Shown: piece after piece, positions 1 to 9,300 of the stretch
Layout of the letters: the number at the start of each line of letters is the position of its first letter
How positions within the stretch are numbered: the first letter of the stretch is position 1
Assembly (NCBI RefSeq): GCF_013522925.1
Contig: NZ_JAAMQU010000013.1
Location: 124,001-188,000 of the forward strand
Length of the DNA stretch: 64,000 nt
DNA from: Pseudomonas japonica
Lineage (GTDB): Bacteria; Pseudomonadota; Gammaproteobacteria; Pseudomonadales; Pseudomonadaceae
Direction: 5' to 3'
Made by a program: the position numbers and the translations under genes
The notes under the pieces: generated by a model
The model's input: the letters and a program-made list of their open reading frames with translations, nothing else
Told to the model about the DNA's origin: nothing
The model's database searches: none

Positions 1-2
1 AG

Positions 3-2660
3 GAGGTGGACAGCGCATTGCTGAGTTTTCCCAATTACTTCGCTGAATTGTCTGCGGCGCTACAAGAGCTGCTCGAGCCCTTTACCAGTTCAGGCGCCCG
101 GCCCACACCGCTGTTGGTCCGCGGGCTGTATTTCACTAGTGCTTTGCAAACCAGCGATCAACTGCGCCCGGTGTATGAGGAAGGGATTGCGGAGACCTTC
201 GCGCTGGTAGCGGAACGCGAGCCTGTCGAGTCGCCCAGCTCCGATGCCGGACGAATGACCAGCCGTAGCTACTTCATCACCGACACTTTCCGCCGCGTGC
301 TTTTCGCAGATCGTGACCTCGCGCTGCATCACTGGCGGGCCAATCGTTCACCAAAGCTGAAGCCAGCAATCATTGGTCTGGCAGTGGCCGTTGGTGTGGC
401 GGTGATCGCTTGGCAGGGGCTGGCCTTCGCCAACAACCGGCAGTGGCTGGAAGCGCTCTACCTACCACTCGATACGCTGCGACTGGCTCCGGACCGCGAT
501 GAGCGGCTGGCCTCCATGGAAGGGTTGGAACTGCTGCGCCGGCCGTTCGCGGCCTTGGCAGAGCGCCGCGCCAAAGGACTCCAGCCAGTACTCGGTGGCG
601 GCCCATACCACAGAGATGATCTTTACGAGTCACTACAAGGGGCCTATCTGCGGCAACTGCGTCGCCAGGCGCTGGAGCCCATCGCGCTACGATTGGAAGC
701 ACAGCTTCGTGAGTTCAATGGATTCGCGGTTCCTCTGGAACACCGAGTTGATCCCATTCAGGCAGACGCTGTGATCAGCGCCTATGACGCGTTGAAGCTT
801 TACCTGATGCTGACCGAGCCCCAGGCGCATTCGGAGACGAGTTTCGTCGCCGCCGCGCTCCCCGCCGCCTGGGCCCGCACGGCTAGGGAGCTGAACCCAC
901 TGAGCGATCAGGCGATCCACGCCAACACGTCCATTTACCTAAGGCTAATGGCCGCTGGCCAAGCCCCCAGCGTGCCTCTTAACGACCAACTGGTGAGCGA
1001 AACTCGCCAGCGCCTCAAGAGCTTGATGATTGCCAGTTCGCTGGTAGACCGTGAATACCTGCGCTTGCAGCTTGAAGCCAGCCGGCAGTTTCCAGCCTTG
1101 GGCTTGGCGGACCTGGTGCCGCCCCCCGGTCGAACACTACTAGCTGGTGACGCGATGGTTCCGGCGATGTTCACCCGCCAAGGTTGGGACACTTTCGTGA
1201 AGCCCGAGCTGATCAAGCTGGTATCAGACAACCTGCAGAGTGAAACGGACTGGGTTCTGGACGGCGACCACGGAGGCAGCGTAGTACGGAAGGCCAACTT
1301 CGTGCGTGATTTCATGATGCGCTACAAGCGTGACTATGCCGAAGCGTGGTACCGCTTGATGAACAGCGTGAGCGTGCGCCCATTCAGCGACATGGCCACG
1401 GCCATTAACCGGCTATCGCTACTGAGTGACGTGCAGAATGCACCCGTCAAAGCCCTGCTGGCCGCAGTAGACGAACATACCCAATGGGATCGCCCCGCCC
1501 CTCGCAGCGCCGTACCGGTTGGGTTGCCTGCCGATGACGGCTTTTGGAACAAGGTCAGCGGCCTGTTCGACGCCCAGGAGGCGGCCCCCTCATTAGCGAC
1601 CTCGCCACTGCCGGCGGTGGACGACGGCAACCTGGCAGAGCAATTTGAACCGATTGCCCGGTTGTTTACGACAGAAAACGCGGAGGGCGCTGACAACACG
1701 GTCATGGACCGTTACCTGGCGGCCCTGCGCAAGCTCAAGGTGCGTTTGAACAATATCCATCGCTCCCAGGATGTTGGCAAAAGCAGCAAACAGCTGATCA
1801 GCGAAACCCTTGAGGGACAGCCATCGGAGATCACCACGGTCCGCAATTACGTGGAAGCGACCGTGGATATCAGCCAAGGCGAGTTATCCAGCGCGCTGCA
1901 AGGTTTGTTCACCCTGCCAATCCGTTATACCTGGGAAACCCTGCGCAAGCCGGCCGGCGAACACATCAGCACGGCATGGACGCAACAGATCGTGAAACCT
2001 TGGGACGATGTACTCGCCCACCGTTATCCGATCGCCAATGGCAGCGACAACGAAGCCTCGGTCAAGGACTTGCAACGTTTCGTAGACCCTCATACAGGCC
2101 TGCTGCCTACCTTCAAGCGCAACGAAATCGGCAACCTGGCGGGTGGCGAGGGCTTAGGCGTCGCCAGCCCTAAGGCGGCGCCATTGGTCAATCCTGGCCT
2201 GCTTTCCAATATCGACAGGGCCAGCGCGTTGGGCCAGGTGATCGCAAGCCTGTCGGACCGCGAAAACGGCTTCGAGATCATGCTGCAACCCTCCCCGTAC
2301 TACACCGACATCCTCCTTACCTTGGACGGCCAAGTACAACACTACCGCAACGGCAAGCCCAGCTGGATCCGCTTTTCATGGCCTGTAGCGACTACCACGC
2401 CCGGCGCGCGGCTGGAAGCCATTACCCTGACCGGCGAACGCATCACAGTATTCGATTATCCCGGTCGTTGGGGCTTGCTGCGTATGAGCGACAGTGCCCG
2501 CGTGGCAGACCTGGACCGCGTTCAACAGCGCATGAGCTGGACCACGGTCAACGGTCCAGTAAGTCTTGTAGTGCGCAACTACGGCGGTGTGAAGCTGACG
2601 GACCTCGGCAATGTCAAGAACCTGGGCAGCCTCAGCATGGCAGAGGGATCGAGCAAGTGA
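3..2660 (+). CDS. tssM: TssM (IcmF) type VI secretion membrane-complex protein, 5' partial
   Basis: The open frame runs in from the window edge (codons are in frame from base 3), so the true start lies outside. The visible 886 codons are the central and C-terminal parts of an IcmF/TssM protein: a cytoplasmic end with the family phrase RGLYFTSALQ near residue 41, a hydrophobic segment around residues 121-140 (transmembrane), then a long periplasmic region of about 740 residues. TssM spans the inner membrane in the TssJLM complex and contacts TssJ in the periplasm. It lies 70 bp upstream of a second IcmF-like gene, then hcp and tssA. The family call is secure; the missing N-terminus (GTPase-like domain) cannot be checked. 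Confidence 0.9.
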   Translation, partial: EVDSALLSFPNYFAELSAALQELLEPFTSSGARPTPLLVRGLYFTSALQTSDQLRPVYEEGIAETFALVAEREPVESPSSDAGRMTSRSYFITDTFRRVLFADRDLALHHWRANRSPKLKPAIIGLAVAVGVAVIAWQGLAFANNRQWLEALYLPLDTLRLAPDRDERLASMEGLELLRRPFAALAERRAKGLQPVLGGGPYHRDDLYESLQGAYLRQLRRQALEPIALRLEAQLREFNGFAVPLEHRVDPIQADAVISAYDALKLYLMLTEPQAHSETSFVAAALPAAWARTARELNPLSDQAIHANTSIYLRLMAAGQAPSVPLNDQLVSETRQRLKSLMIASSLVDREYLRLQLEASRQFPALGLADLVPPPGRTLLAGDAMVPAMFTRQGWDTFVKPELIKLVSDNLQSETDWVLDGDHGGSVVRKANFVRDFMMRYKRDYAEAWYRLMNSVSVRPFSDMATAINRLSLLSDVQNAPVKALLAAVDEHTQWDRPAPRSAVPVGLPADDGFWNKVSGLFDAQEAAPSLATSPLPAVDDGNLAEQFEPIARLFTTENAEGADNTVMDRYLAALRKLKVRLNNIHRSQDVGKSSKQLISETLEGQPSEITTVRNYVEATVDISQGELSSALQGLFTLPIRYTWETLRKPAGEHISTAWTQQIVKPWDDVLAHRYPIANGSDNEASVKDLQRFVDPHTGLLPTFKRNEIGNLAGGEGLGVASPKAAPLVNPGLLSNIDRASALGQVIASLSDRENGFEIMLQPSPYYTDILLTLDGQVQHYRNGKPSWIRFSWPVATTTPGARLEAITLTGERITVFDYPGRWGLLRMSDSARVADLDRVQQRMSWTTVNGPVSLVVRNYGGVKLTDLGNVKNLGSLSMAEGSSK

Positions 2661-2730
2661 AGCCGGATTCGAACCGTTCTTTTAATGGCAGGGTGGCCCC
2701 GTGCGTCGATGGGCTGGATGTGAAGCCTGT

Positions 2731-5205
2731 ATGAATACCTTCAAGCATTACTTTTTGCGCTATTTACCCTATCTCCCAAGCATCTGCTTCTTCCTCATAA
2801 GCTTCTTGGTATGGGGGCTAGGCCGAGCTCTGGGATTCGCCTCGCTTAATAGCCTGCTTAGCGGAATCGGGATCTTTCTGTTGCTATCGATTGGGTATGT
2901 GCTGCTGTACCGAGGCGCAGTCCGACGGGCTGCCCTTGAGCGCGCGCTGCGTCCTATCCAGGACCCAAGCGCCCCCGATGGCGGTGATGGGGTCAATGCG
3001 CAAATGGATGAATTGCGTCAGCGCCTGCTGCATTACGCCGAGGGGCGCCCCAGCATTCCCGGTCGAGGTGCCAATAACGTACTGCCCTGGTATCTGGTGA
3101 TGGGAGACTCGAGCGCAGGCAAGAGCACCCTTCTGGCCCAGGCAGGGCTGAATTTTCCCTATGCCGAGTGTAATGGGGAACAGGCTGGCGGTACGCGAAA
3201 CTGCAATGTGCTGCTGAGCACCGAAGCGGTATGGCTGGACACAGCAGGGCGCTTCATGAACGACCCGCAAGCGGCATCTGCATGGCGGGGCATGTTGGAC
3301 CTATTGCGCGGGCATCGACCCCGGCAACCGCTCAATGGCGTGATTGTGACTGTAAGCATCCATAGCCTCCTGCATGACAACGCCGAAGCGCAGGCACGCA
3401 GCGCCAGGCTTCTACGTGAACGTCTTCAGCAGGCCCAGAAGTTGTTGGAGGCACGCCTCCCTCTCTACCTGGTATTCACTCAATGCGACTCGATACCCGG
3501 GTTCACCTCTTTCTATCAAGGAAAACGGACCGCCGGGCACAAGGAAGCTCTAGGTAAGACCTTCTCCCACGCTGGATACCAGCACACGGACTGGTGCGTG
3601 CGCTTCAGCCAGGCCATGGACGAGTTGATCGAACATCTGCGGCATACCGCTGCCCGCCGAGTGGCGCTGCAAGATGTACAGGTCACTCGCCGGGATCCCG
3701 CCCCTTACCGCTTCCCGCTGGAGCTGGCGGCACTCAAGCCGCGATTGGAAGCGTTCATCAATGCCCTCTTGCGAGCTAACCCCTACCAACCGCCAGAGCT
3801 ATTGCGCGGCTTTTATTTCACCAGCGCGCTGGAAACCGAGCAACAAGTGGAAACGGGGGTGCATAGCCAGCAGGTAGTGCAGCGTTTTTCACTGATCAGC
3901 GATCTACAGAGCGTTAATGCCACTGGCCACCCAGGCCCTTTATTCGTTGAAGGGCTGTTTCGTGACGTGATCATCGCCGACCGGCACTTGGCTGGGTGGT
4001 ATGCCTGCAACTACAGCGAACAAAAGCGCAAGGTTGCCTGGGCCGCCGGCACGATGATCGCAGCCATGATGCTTTGCAGCCTTTGGGGATGGGCGTGGTG
4101 GAGTAATACACAGAATCTGGAGGTTATCTCCGGGGAGATCGCTCAGGCGGTAACGGACGACAATGCTACCGAGGCGCAATACACCAGTTGGCATCGCCTC
4201 GACCGCCTGCGTGCCTGGGCAGCACATTACTATGTGCTGCACCGCAACGCTGGCGTGCCGCTCGCATCGCGAATGGGCTTGTATCAGGGATACAAGGTAG
4301 AGGCTCTGATACGAAGCGGTTATTTCGCCCAGCTCAAGCAAGTGATGCTGCAACCGACGGCGGATAACCTCACCCGCTCGCTTACCTTATTACCTACCAT
4401 CAAGGTGTACCAACGCAGGGCAAAAAGCGCAGGCCCTATAACTGGCCTTGATAGCGTGGAACCCACCGCATTGCCGTCTGACAACCGGGCACAATCGGTG
4501 GCCGAGTTCGGCAAGGCGATGCTCACAACTTACGTGATGCTGACACCTGCCCAGCGTGAGCAGGCTGAGCCGGCTTTCCTGAAGAAGCGGATTCCCGAGT
4601 ACTGGTACCCCGCCATCGCCAAGCGAAGCAGCGCAATCACTCGCAACGACTATGAGTTCGCCAGCCGCCAGATCGACTTCTATAGCGAACAGATCCGTGA
4701 GCCGGACGTGCCGCGGATCATTGGCAACGCGTTCCTGATTTCGAGCGCCCGCAACTACATCGACAGCCTGTTGAGCCAGTCACTGCGCGCCCTCGAAACC
4801 ATCACGCTGGAATCCGACACCTTGTTTGCGTTCGCCCGCTCCGACTTCCAGAGCCTGAAAGCCGAGGGCCAGAATCAATTAAGTGCGATCGCCAGCAAGC
4901 TGCTCAACACCCCCAATCTGGGCAAGGTCATCATCTCCGGCCACGCCGACCAGTTGGGTGACCCCCATACGAACCTGCAGGTGTCGATGCAGCGCGCGGA
5001 AACAATCAAGACTTACCTGGCAGGCAAGGGTGTCCCTATCGAGAGAATGGTTGCCATTGGCAAAGGCAGTGGGAAACCGTTGGTGTACTGCGAACCGCAA
5101 CAATCACGCACCCAGCTGATCCAGTGCCTTGAGCCGAACCGCCGAGTGGAAATCGAAGTCCGCGCGCTGGACGTACCCAGTGGAATGAATACAACGCCCA
5201 CTTAA
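2731..5205 (+). CDS. TssM-like IcmF N-terminal half fused to an OmpA peptidoglycan-binding domain
   Basis: An 824-residue protein from the ATG at 2731; a GTG at 2701 would add ten residues and cannot be excluded. Two N-terminal transmembrane helices (about 10-60) are followed by an IcmF GTPase-like domain with Walker A GDSSAGKST near residue 124 and a DTAG motif about 45 residues later. RGFYFTSALE precedes a third membrane helix (about 435-455). Instead of the long TssM periplasmic region, the C-terminus is an OmpA/MotB-type domain (about 700-815) with SGHADQLGD and RRVEIEVR. It may anchor the secretion apparatus to peptidoglycan, as TssL or TagL variants do elsewhere (inference). It follows a regular tssM, so the cluster has two IcmF proteins. 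Confidence 0.82.
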   Translation: MNTFKHYFLRYLPYLPSICFFLISFLVWGLGRALGFASLNSLLSGIGIFLLLSIGYVLLYRGAVRRAALERALRPIQDPSAPDGGDGVNAQMDELRQRLLHYAEGRPSIPGRGANNVLPWYLVMGDSSAGKSTLLAQAGLNFPYAECNGEQAGGTRNCNVLLSTEAVWLDTAGRFMNDPQAASAWRGMLDLLRGHRPRQPLNGVIVTVSIHSLLHDNAEAQARSARLLRERLQQAQKLLEARLPLYLVFTQCDSIPGFTSFYQGKRTAGHKEALGKTFSHAGYQHTDWCVRFSQAMDELIEHLRHTAARRVALQDVQVTRRDPAPYRFPLELAALKPRLEAFINALLRANPYQPPELLRGFYFTSALETEQQVETGVHSQQVVQRFSLISDLQSVNATGHPGPLFVEGLFRDVIIADRHLAGWYACNYSEQKRKVAWAAGTMIAAMMLCSLWGWAWWSNTQNLEVISGEIAQAVTDDNATEAQYTSWHRLDRLRAWAAHYYVLHRNAGVPLASRMGLYQGYKVEALIRSGYFAQLKQVMLQPTADNLTRSLTLLPTIKVYQRRAKSAGPITGLDSVEPTALPSDNRAQSVAEFGKAMLTTYVMLTPAQREQAEPAFLKKRIPEYWYPAIAKRSSAITRNDYEFASRQIDFYSEQIREPDVPRIIGNAFLISSARNYIDSLLSQSLRALETITLESDTLFAFARSDFQSLKAEGQNQLSAIASKLLNTPNLGKVIISGHADQLGDPHTNLQVSMQRAETIKTYLAGKGVPIERMVAIGKGSGKPLVYCEPQQSRTQLIQCLEPNRRVEIEVRALDVPSGMNTTPT

Positions 5206-5322
5206 TGAAAAGAGATCGGGCGTGGCAAGAACCTCTCCTGGCGAACCCAGGAAGGTGTGAAGAAAAGCGCGTGGGCCATCAGGTCCGCTGCTTTCAAATG
5301 TGGGGAAAAGGAGAACTAAGAA

Positions 5323-5841
5323 ATGGCATTTGACGCTTACATTGAAATTGCGGATATCCCTGGGGAAGTCTTGGATGACAAACACAAGGGCTGGATTGAG
5401 GTACTTGGCTATGAGTTCGGTGCTACTCAAGCAACTTCGGCTACCGCTACCTCTTCGGGCGGCGCTTCGGCTGAGGGCGTGGTGCTGAGTGACTTCAGCA
5501 TTTGCAAAGTAGTGGACAGTGCATCGCCTAAGCTATTTGAAGCCTGCTGCAAGGGTACTCACTTCAAGGAAGTAACACTGAGCGTCAACCGCGCTGGTGG
5601 CAAGAAAGTCGCCTACCTCACGATTGCTATGGAACAGGTCCTCATCTCGTCGGTCAAGAGCGTGGCAAGGCGCAATCGGAACGGTGGAGATAACGCTATT
5701 AGCGATTTGCCGCTCGAAGAGATCAGCTTCAACTATGCACGGATCAAAAAAACCTATGCCCGTCAGAGCCGTGAGGATGGCGAAGCCGCGGGGAATATCT
5801 CCGGTGGCTGGGACCGCACGAGGAACCAGCCTTTCGCCTAA
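5323..5841 (+). CDS. hcp: Hcp, type VI secretion tube protein
   Basis: A 172-residue Hcp1-family protein starting MAFDAYIEI, with a strong AAGGAG ribosome-binding site 9 nt upstream. Hcp forms stacked hexameric rings that make the T6SS inner tube and is secreted. Length and the pattern IADIPGE...KGWIEVLGYEFG fit the family. The loop with repeated Thr/Ser/Ala/Gly (about residues 35-52) is at the usual variable position. It sits between the IcmF-OmpA gene and tssA in one direction. Confidence 0.96.
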   Translation: MAFDAYIEIADIPGEVLDDKHKGWIEVLGYEFGATQATSATATSSGGASAEGVVLSDFSICKVVDSASPKLFEACCKGTHFKEVTLSVNRAGGKKVAYLTIAMEQVLISSVKSVARRNRNGGDNAISDLPLEEISFNYARIKKTYARQSREDGEAAGNISGGWDRTRNQPFA

Positions 5842-6004
5842 GCCTAAGGTGCGCGCATGTGGCCGAAGCTAAGGAAGAGACATGAACGTCGCCTGACCTA
5901 GCTGAGGCCTGTTGCATCACGGAACAGGCTGTGAAAGCGGCCTGGAAGCGGCACGGCGCCCTCAGTTTACGGGCTCCGTGCTTTCATTGGAGCGAAACGT
6001 CCTT

Positions 6005-7078
6005 ATGCCTGACATGCTTGACGGTCTCGGTCTGTCCGAATTGATCATCCCCATCGACGGAGCCGCCGGCGAAGACCTGAGCTTCTCCAACCTGTTCGAT
6101 CAAATAAAAGAAGCCCGGCGGGCCGACCCTCACTATCTGGCCCAAGGCGAATGGCAGACCGACCTGAAGACCTCGGATTGGGAACTGGTCACCACCCTGG
6201 CCACCCAAGGCTTGGCACAGCGAAGCAAAGACCTGATGCTAGCGGCTTGGCTTGGCGAAGCCCTGGCCCACATGCACCATTTCCCTGGGATCGCGCTCGG
6301 CCTTGAATTAATACAGCAGTTGCTCGATCGTTTCTGGCCAAGCTTGTTTCCTTCACTGGAGGAAGGTCTCGAGGAACGCGCCGCTCGCTTGGCATGGTTG
6401 AACACCACGCTTGCCCAGGTCGTCAGCGAATTGCCCATTACCCAAGGGCAAGCGTTTAGCTTACTGCGCTATGAGGAATCCCGCCTTGTGGAGAACCTCG
6501 CCTTGCAGAACCCGCAAACCATGCAGGCGGCGCTGGGCGAAGGCAAGATCAATGCCGAGATATTCCAACGCTCGGTAGCGCTGACTGATTCGGCACATCT
6601 TCAGCTAAAGGCAGCGGAAATAAGTACGTGCCAGAATGCGTGTGAGCAATTGCAAAACTGTGTCGATACGCTTTTCGGCAGCGAAGCCCCCCGCTTCAGC
6701 GCGCTTGCTCACAGCCTTCAACGCACTAGCCATCTTGTGGAGCGCTTGCTCAAGGAGCGCGGTTTGGACCCTACACTGGCGGCGGTTTCCAGAGTAGACG
6801 CACAGGAGTCAGCTCCTGATCCTGCGAAAGGTCAGACCGAAGCCGAAGCGCGGCCCTCCCTACGCTCCATCCCCACCAACCGCGAAGAAGCGTTTACCCT
6901 GCTGGAAAACGCGGCGCAATATTTCAAGCACGCCGAGCCGCACAGCCCCGTCCCGTATCTGATCGAGCGCGCAATCAAATGGGGCAATATGCCTTTGGAG
7001 GGTTGGCTGCAGGAAGTGATCAAGGATAATGGTGTAGTGGAAAACATTCGCGAACTACTAGGTACTCGCCAAGGGTGA
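6005..7078 (+). CDS. tssA: TssA, type VI secretion baseplate/tail assembly protein
   Basis: A 357-residue protein from the ATG at 6005 (MPDMLDGLGL). The open frame extends upstream to 5912, but those residues are not TssA-like. The N-terminal ImpA_N domain is recognisable (about residues 5-125: GEDLSFSNLFDQIKEARRAD, then WELV...LATQGLAQRSKDL). The C-terminal part (about 280-357) has NREEAFTLLENAAQYF and PVPYLIERAIKWG, as in TssA1-type proteins. TssA primes sheath and tube polymerisation at the baseplate. It is the last T6SS gene here; its stop is 15 bp before the first GTAAAC motif of the island junction. Confidence 0.93.
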   Translation: MPDMLDGLGLSELIIPIDGAAGEDLSFSNLFDQIKEARRADPHYLAQGEWQTDLKTSDWELVTTLATQGLAQRSKDLMLAAWLGEALAHMHHFPGIALGLELIQQLLDRFWPSLFPSLEEGLEERAARLAWLNTTLAQVVSELPITQGQAFSLLRYEESRLVENLALQNPQTMQAALGEGKINAEIFQRSVALTDSAHLQLKAAEISTCQNACEQLQNCVDTLFGSEAPRFSALAHSLQRTSHLVERLLKERGLDPTLAAVSRVDAQESAPDPAKGQTEAEARPSLRSIPTNREEAFTLLENAAQYFKHAEPHSPVPYLIERAIKWGNMPLEGWLQEVIKDNGVVENIRELLGTRQG

Positions 7079-7107
7079 CGATAGGACCGCCAGGTAAACG
7101 CAATAAA

Positions 7108-7134
7108 AAACCGCAGCGGGTCACGCTGCGGTTT
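7108..7134 (-). terminator. Intrinsic terminator, probably once that of ssb
   Basis: An 11-bp perfect stem (AAACCGCAGCG / CGCTGCGGTTT) with a 5-nt loop. On the - strand it is followed by a run of six T; on the + strand there is only GTTT then G. It therefore best fits termination of leftward transcripts, although no leftward gene now ends beside it. It lies 18 bp beyond the ssb-end copy at 7153, where an ssb terminator would be expected. It could also stop rightward T6SS transcripts. Confidence 0.75.
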
Positions 7135-7152
7135 GGAGGGTTGCGGCGGGCT

Positions 7153-7166
7153 TACACTTAGAACGG
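7153..7166. other. Putative island attachment site, left (copy of ssb 3' end)
   Basis: TACACTTAGAACGG matches the ssb stop region TACACTTCAGAACGG at 22713-22727 with one deleted base and the same orientation. The direct repeat brackets the recombinase and restriction genes. Confidence 0.7.
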
Positions 7167-7183
7167 TTGTACTCACGAAAAAT

Positions 7184-7290
7184 CGTAAACAAGTCAGATT
7201 TTCCTTGTGAGTCAACGCTTTGGTGATGAGGCACGTGTCATCCGCCCAAGAAACGTAAACACAAATAAGATTTGAAGCTCTGTTGTTTAC
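7184..7290. other. Cluster of GTAAACA motifs at the island left end
   Basis: Two direct sites, CGTAAACA at 7184 and 7254, each followed within about ten bases by AGATTT, and one inverted site TGTTTAC at 7284-7290. The same heptamer occurs at the other end (inverted at 22588, direct at 22647). These are plausible core or arm binding sites for the recombinases (inference). Confidence 0.5.
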
Positions 7291-7665
7291 ACTTTTCCCC
7301 AGCCGGGCGCATGCCTAAGTCAGGACCAGAATGGCCGGATCTCCCAACCTGCAACCAGCCAAGCTCGGCCGTGGTTTGACCAGCTTTCGCTAGGTCGGCC
7401 GTAGAACGGTGGTTTCGCAGGCTTGAGGAAATAGAGGGGTGCTTGCGGTATGCCAAAGCATCCTGCAGGGCACGGAGGGGCCAAAAGCAACTAACCCCCT
7501 GGTGCGCAGTACGGGACAAGTCCCGCCCGAGGCGTGGGGGCTATTCTTGAGGTCAATACTAACACGGTCCTAACGGTTGACCGACTTTGATCAACCTGTC
7601 ATCGCTGGTGCCAGCTGAATCGGTAGGGGTCCATATGACACGCAACTTAGGTTAGCTGCCGCAGA
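7291..7665. other. Island left-end region without a recognisable gene
   Basis: This stretch lies between the GTAAACA cluster and the hsdM stop codon. A - strand open frame across 7238-7519 (93 codons) has no ribosome-binding site I can see and no recognisable motif. I see no hairpin with a T tract, repeat or RNA gene here. Confidence 0.5.
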
Positions 7666-9300
7666 CTATGGCAGCAGGGGTAAATCCAAGGCACTTAGAT
7701 ACTCGTTGTGCTTCTCCGTTGCCTTCCTGATGCTTTGATCTATCGAAATTAGCTCTTCATGAACCGCCTTAAGGTCTATTACCTCCTCCGCCTCTGCAGT
7801 ACTCACATAGCGCGAGATATTTAGGTTGAAATCGTTCTTCTCGATTTCATCCATGCCTACTCTGCGCGAATAACAAGATTCTTCCTTACGGTACCGGTAG
7901 GTATCGATGATCTTTTCAATATGCCCCATTTCACCGTTAGGCATCTGGTCTGTTTTAAGCAGTCGGTTCTGCCGCTTACCCTTCTCGAAATACTCAGCAG
8001 CATTGATAAACAACACGTCGTCAGGTTTCTTGCATTTCTTCAACACCAGGATGCACACCGGAATACCGGTAGAGAAGAACAGGTTGGCAGGCAGGCCAAT
8101 GACGGTGTCGATGTGCGCATCCTTCAGCAGCTTGGTGCGGATGCGAGCCTCGGCGCCACCCCGGAACAACACCCCGTGAGGCAGGATGATGGCCATCACT
8201 CCGTCTTGCTTAAGGAAGTGGAAGCCGTGTAGCAGGAACGCGAAGTCCGCTGCCGACTTAGGCGCCAGACCGTAGTTCTTGAAACGCATGTCCTCGGTGA
8301 GTGATTCCGAAGGCTCCCAGCGGTAGCTGAACGGCGGATTGGCCACCACTGCATCAAACTTAGGCATCTTGGCCGGATTGGACTCGCGCAGGTCGTCCCA
8401 CTCGTTGAGCAAGGTGTCGCCGTGAAAGATGTCGAACTCGGAGTCCTTCACGCCGTGCAGCAGCATGTTCATGCGCGCTAGGTTGTAGGTCGTTATGTTC
8501 TTTTCCTGCCCATAGATCTTGCCGATGCCGTGCGGCCCCATGCGGTGACGCACATTCAGCAGCAGTGAACCTGAGCCGCACGCAAAGTCCAGCACGCTGT
8601 CCAGATGAGCGCGCTGGCCGGTTGCTGGCTCTTGCCCGTCCAGGGTGACGATGGCTGAGAGAATGCTTGAAATGGGCTGCGGGGTATAAAACTCCCCGGC
8701 CTTCTTGCCCGAGCCTGCCGCGAATTGACCGATCAGGTATTCGTAGGCATCGCCCAGCGTGTCACTGTCGGTCGAGAACTGGCTTAGCCCGTTCGCGATT
8801 TCCTTGATGATCTTACATAACTGAGCATTCCGCTCGGCGTAGGTCTTGCCCAGTTTGTCGGAGGCGAGGTTGATCTCAGAGAACAACCCCCGAAAGCTGC
8901 TGGCGAATGATTCCGTCTCGATGTAGCCCAGGCCCCTCTGCAGCGTGTTCAGGAGCATGGCATCTTGCGTGCGCGCCATCTCGGCGATATTGCCCCAGAG
9001 GTATTGCGGTTCGATCACGTAATGCACCTTGCGGCGCATCTGCTTCTCGAACTCCTTGACATCGCCTTCGTTGGCCTCGTACCAAAGCTGTAGCGGCGTA
9101 GTTACAGAGCCGTCGATCTGCATCGGGTAGTCTTGGCCCAACTCTTTCCTGGCTGCAGCCTGGTAGTTGTCCGACAAGTAGCGCAGGAATAGGAAGGCCA
9201 GCATGTAGTCGCGGAAGTCGTCCGCGTTCATGGCGCCGCGTAGTTGGTCGGCAATCGCCCAGAGTGTCTTGCCCAGTCTTTGTTTTTCGAAATCAGTCAT
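7666..9300 (-). CDS. hsdM: Type I restriction-modification DNA methyltransferase subunit HsdM
   Basis: A 544-residue N6-adenine methyltransferase. The N-terminal HsdM_N helical domain begins MTDFEKQRLGKTLW (residues 1-140). SAM-binding motif I is DFACGSGSLL (238-247) and catalytic motif IV is NPPF (321-324). It pairs with HsdS to methylate the recognition site and, with HsdR, forms the restriction complex. The sequence looks like the type IC branch (EcoR124I/EcoprrI). Its start overlaps the prrC stop by 4 bp, so it is translationally coupled and is the last gene of the operon, an unusual place for the protective methylase. Confidence 0.95.
   Translation of the reverse strand: MTDFEKQRLGKTLWAIADQLRGAMNADDFRDYMLAFLFLRYLSDNYQAAARKELGQDYPMQIDGSVTTPLQLWYEANEGDVKEFEKQMRRKVHYVIEPQYLWGNIAEMARTQDAMLLNTLQRGLGYIETESFASSFRGLFSEINLASDKLGKTYAERNAQLCKIIKEIANGLSQFSTDSDTLGDAYEYLIGQFAAGSGKKAGEFYTPQPISSILSAIVTLDGQEPATGQRAHLDSVLDFACGSGSLLLNVRHRMGPHGIGKIYGQEKNITTYNLARMNMLLHGVKDSEFDIFHGDTLLNEWDDLRESNPAKMPKFDAVVANPPFSYRWEPSESLTEDMRFKNYGLAPKSAADFAFLLHGFHFLKQDGVMAIILPHGVLFRGGAEARIRTKLLKDAHIDTVIGLPANLFFSTGIPVCILVLKKCKKPDDVLFINAAEYFEKGKRQNRLLKTDQMPNGEMGHIEKIIDTYRYRKEESCYSRRVGMDEIEKNDFNLNISRYVSTAEAEEVIDLKAVHEELISIDQSIRKATEKHNEYLSALDLPLLP

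Larger units (their letters stand above)
7094..7166. repeat. Left junction unit: GTAAAC, AATAAAAAA, hairpin, ssb-end copy
   Basis: GTAAAC (7094), AATAAAAAA (7102-7110), a GC-rich hairpin and TACACTTAGAACGG (7153-7166) occur in the same order and orientation as GTAAAC (22647), AATAAAAAA (22653-22661), a different hairpin and TACACTTCAGAACGG (22713-22727) beside ssb. The motifs at both ends of the unit are conserved; the hairpin sequence is not. It is either the displaced native ssb 3' UTR or the right end of an older related element. Confidence 0.7.

Noticed and set aside
7238..7519. 93-codon - strand frame at the island left end
   Set aside because: No ribosome-binding site, it runs over two GTAAACA motifs, and nothing in the residues suggests a family.
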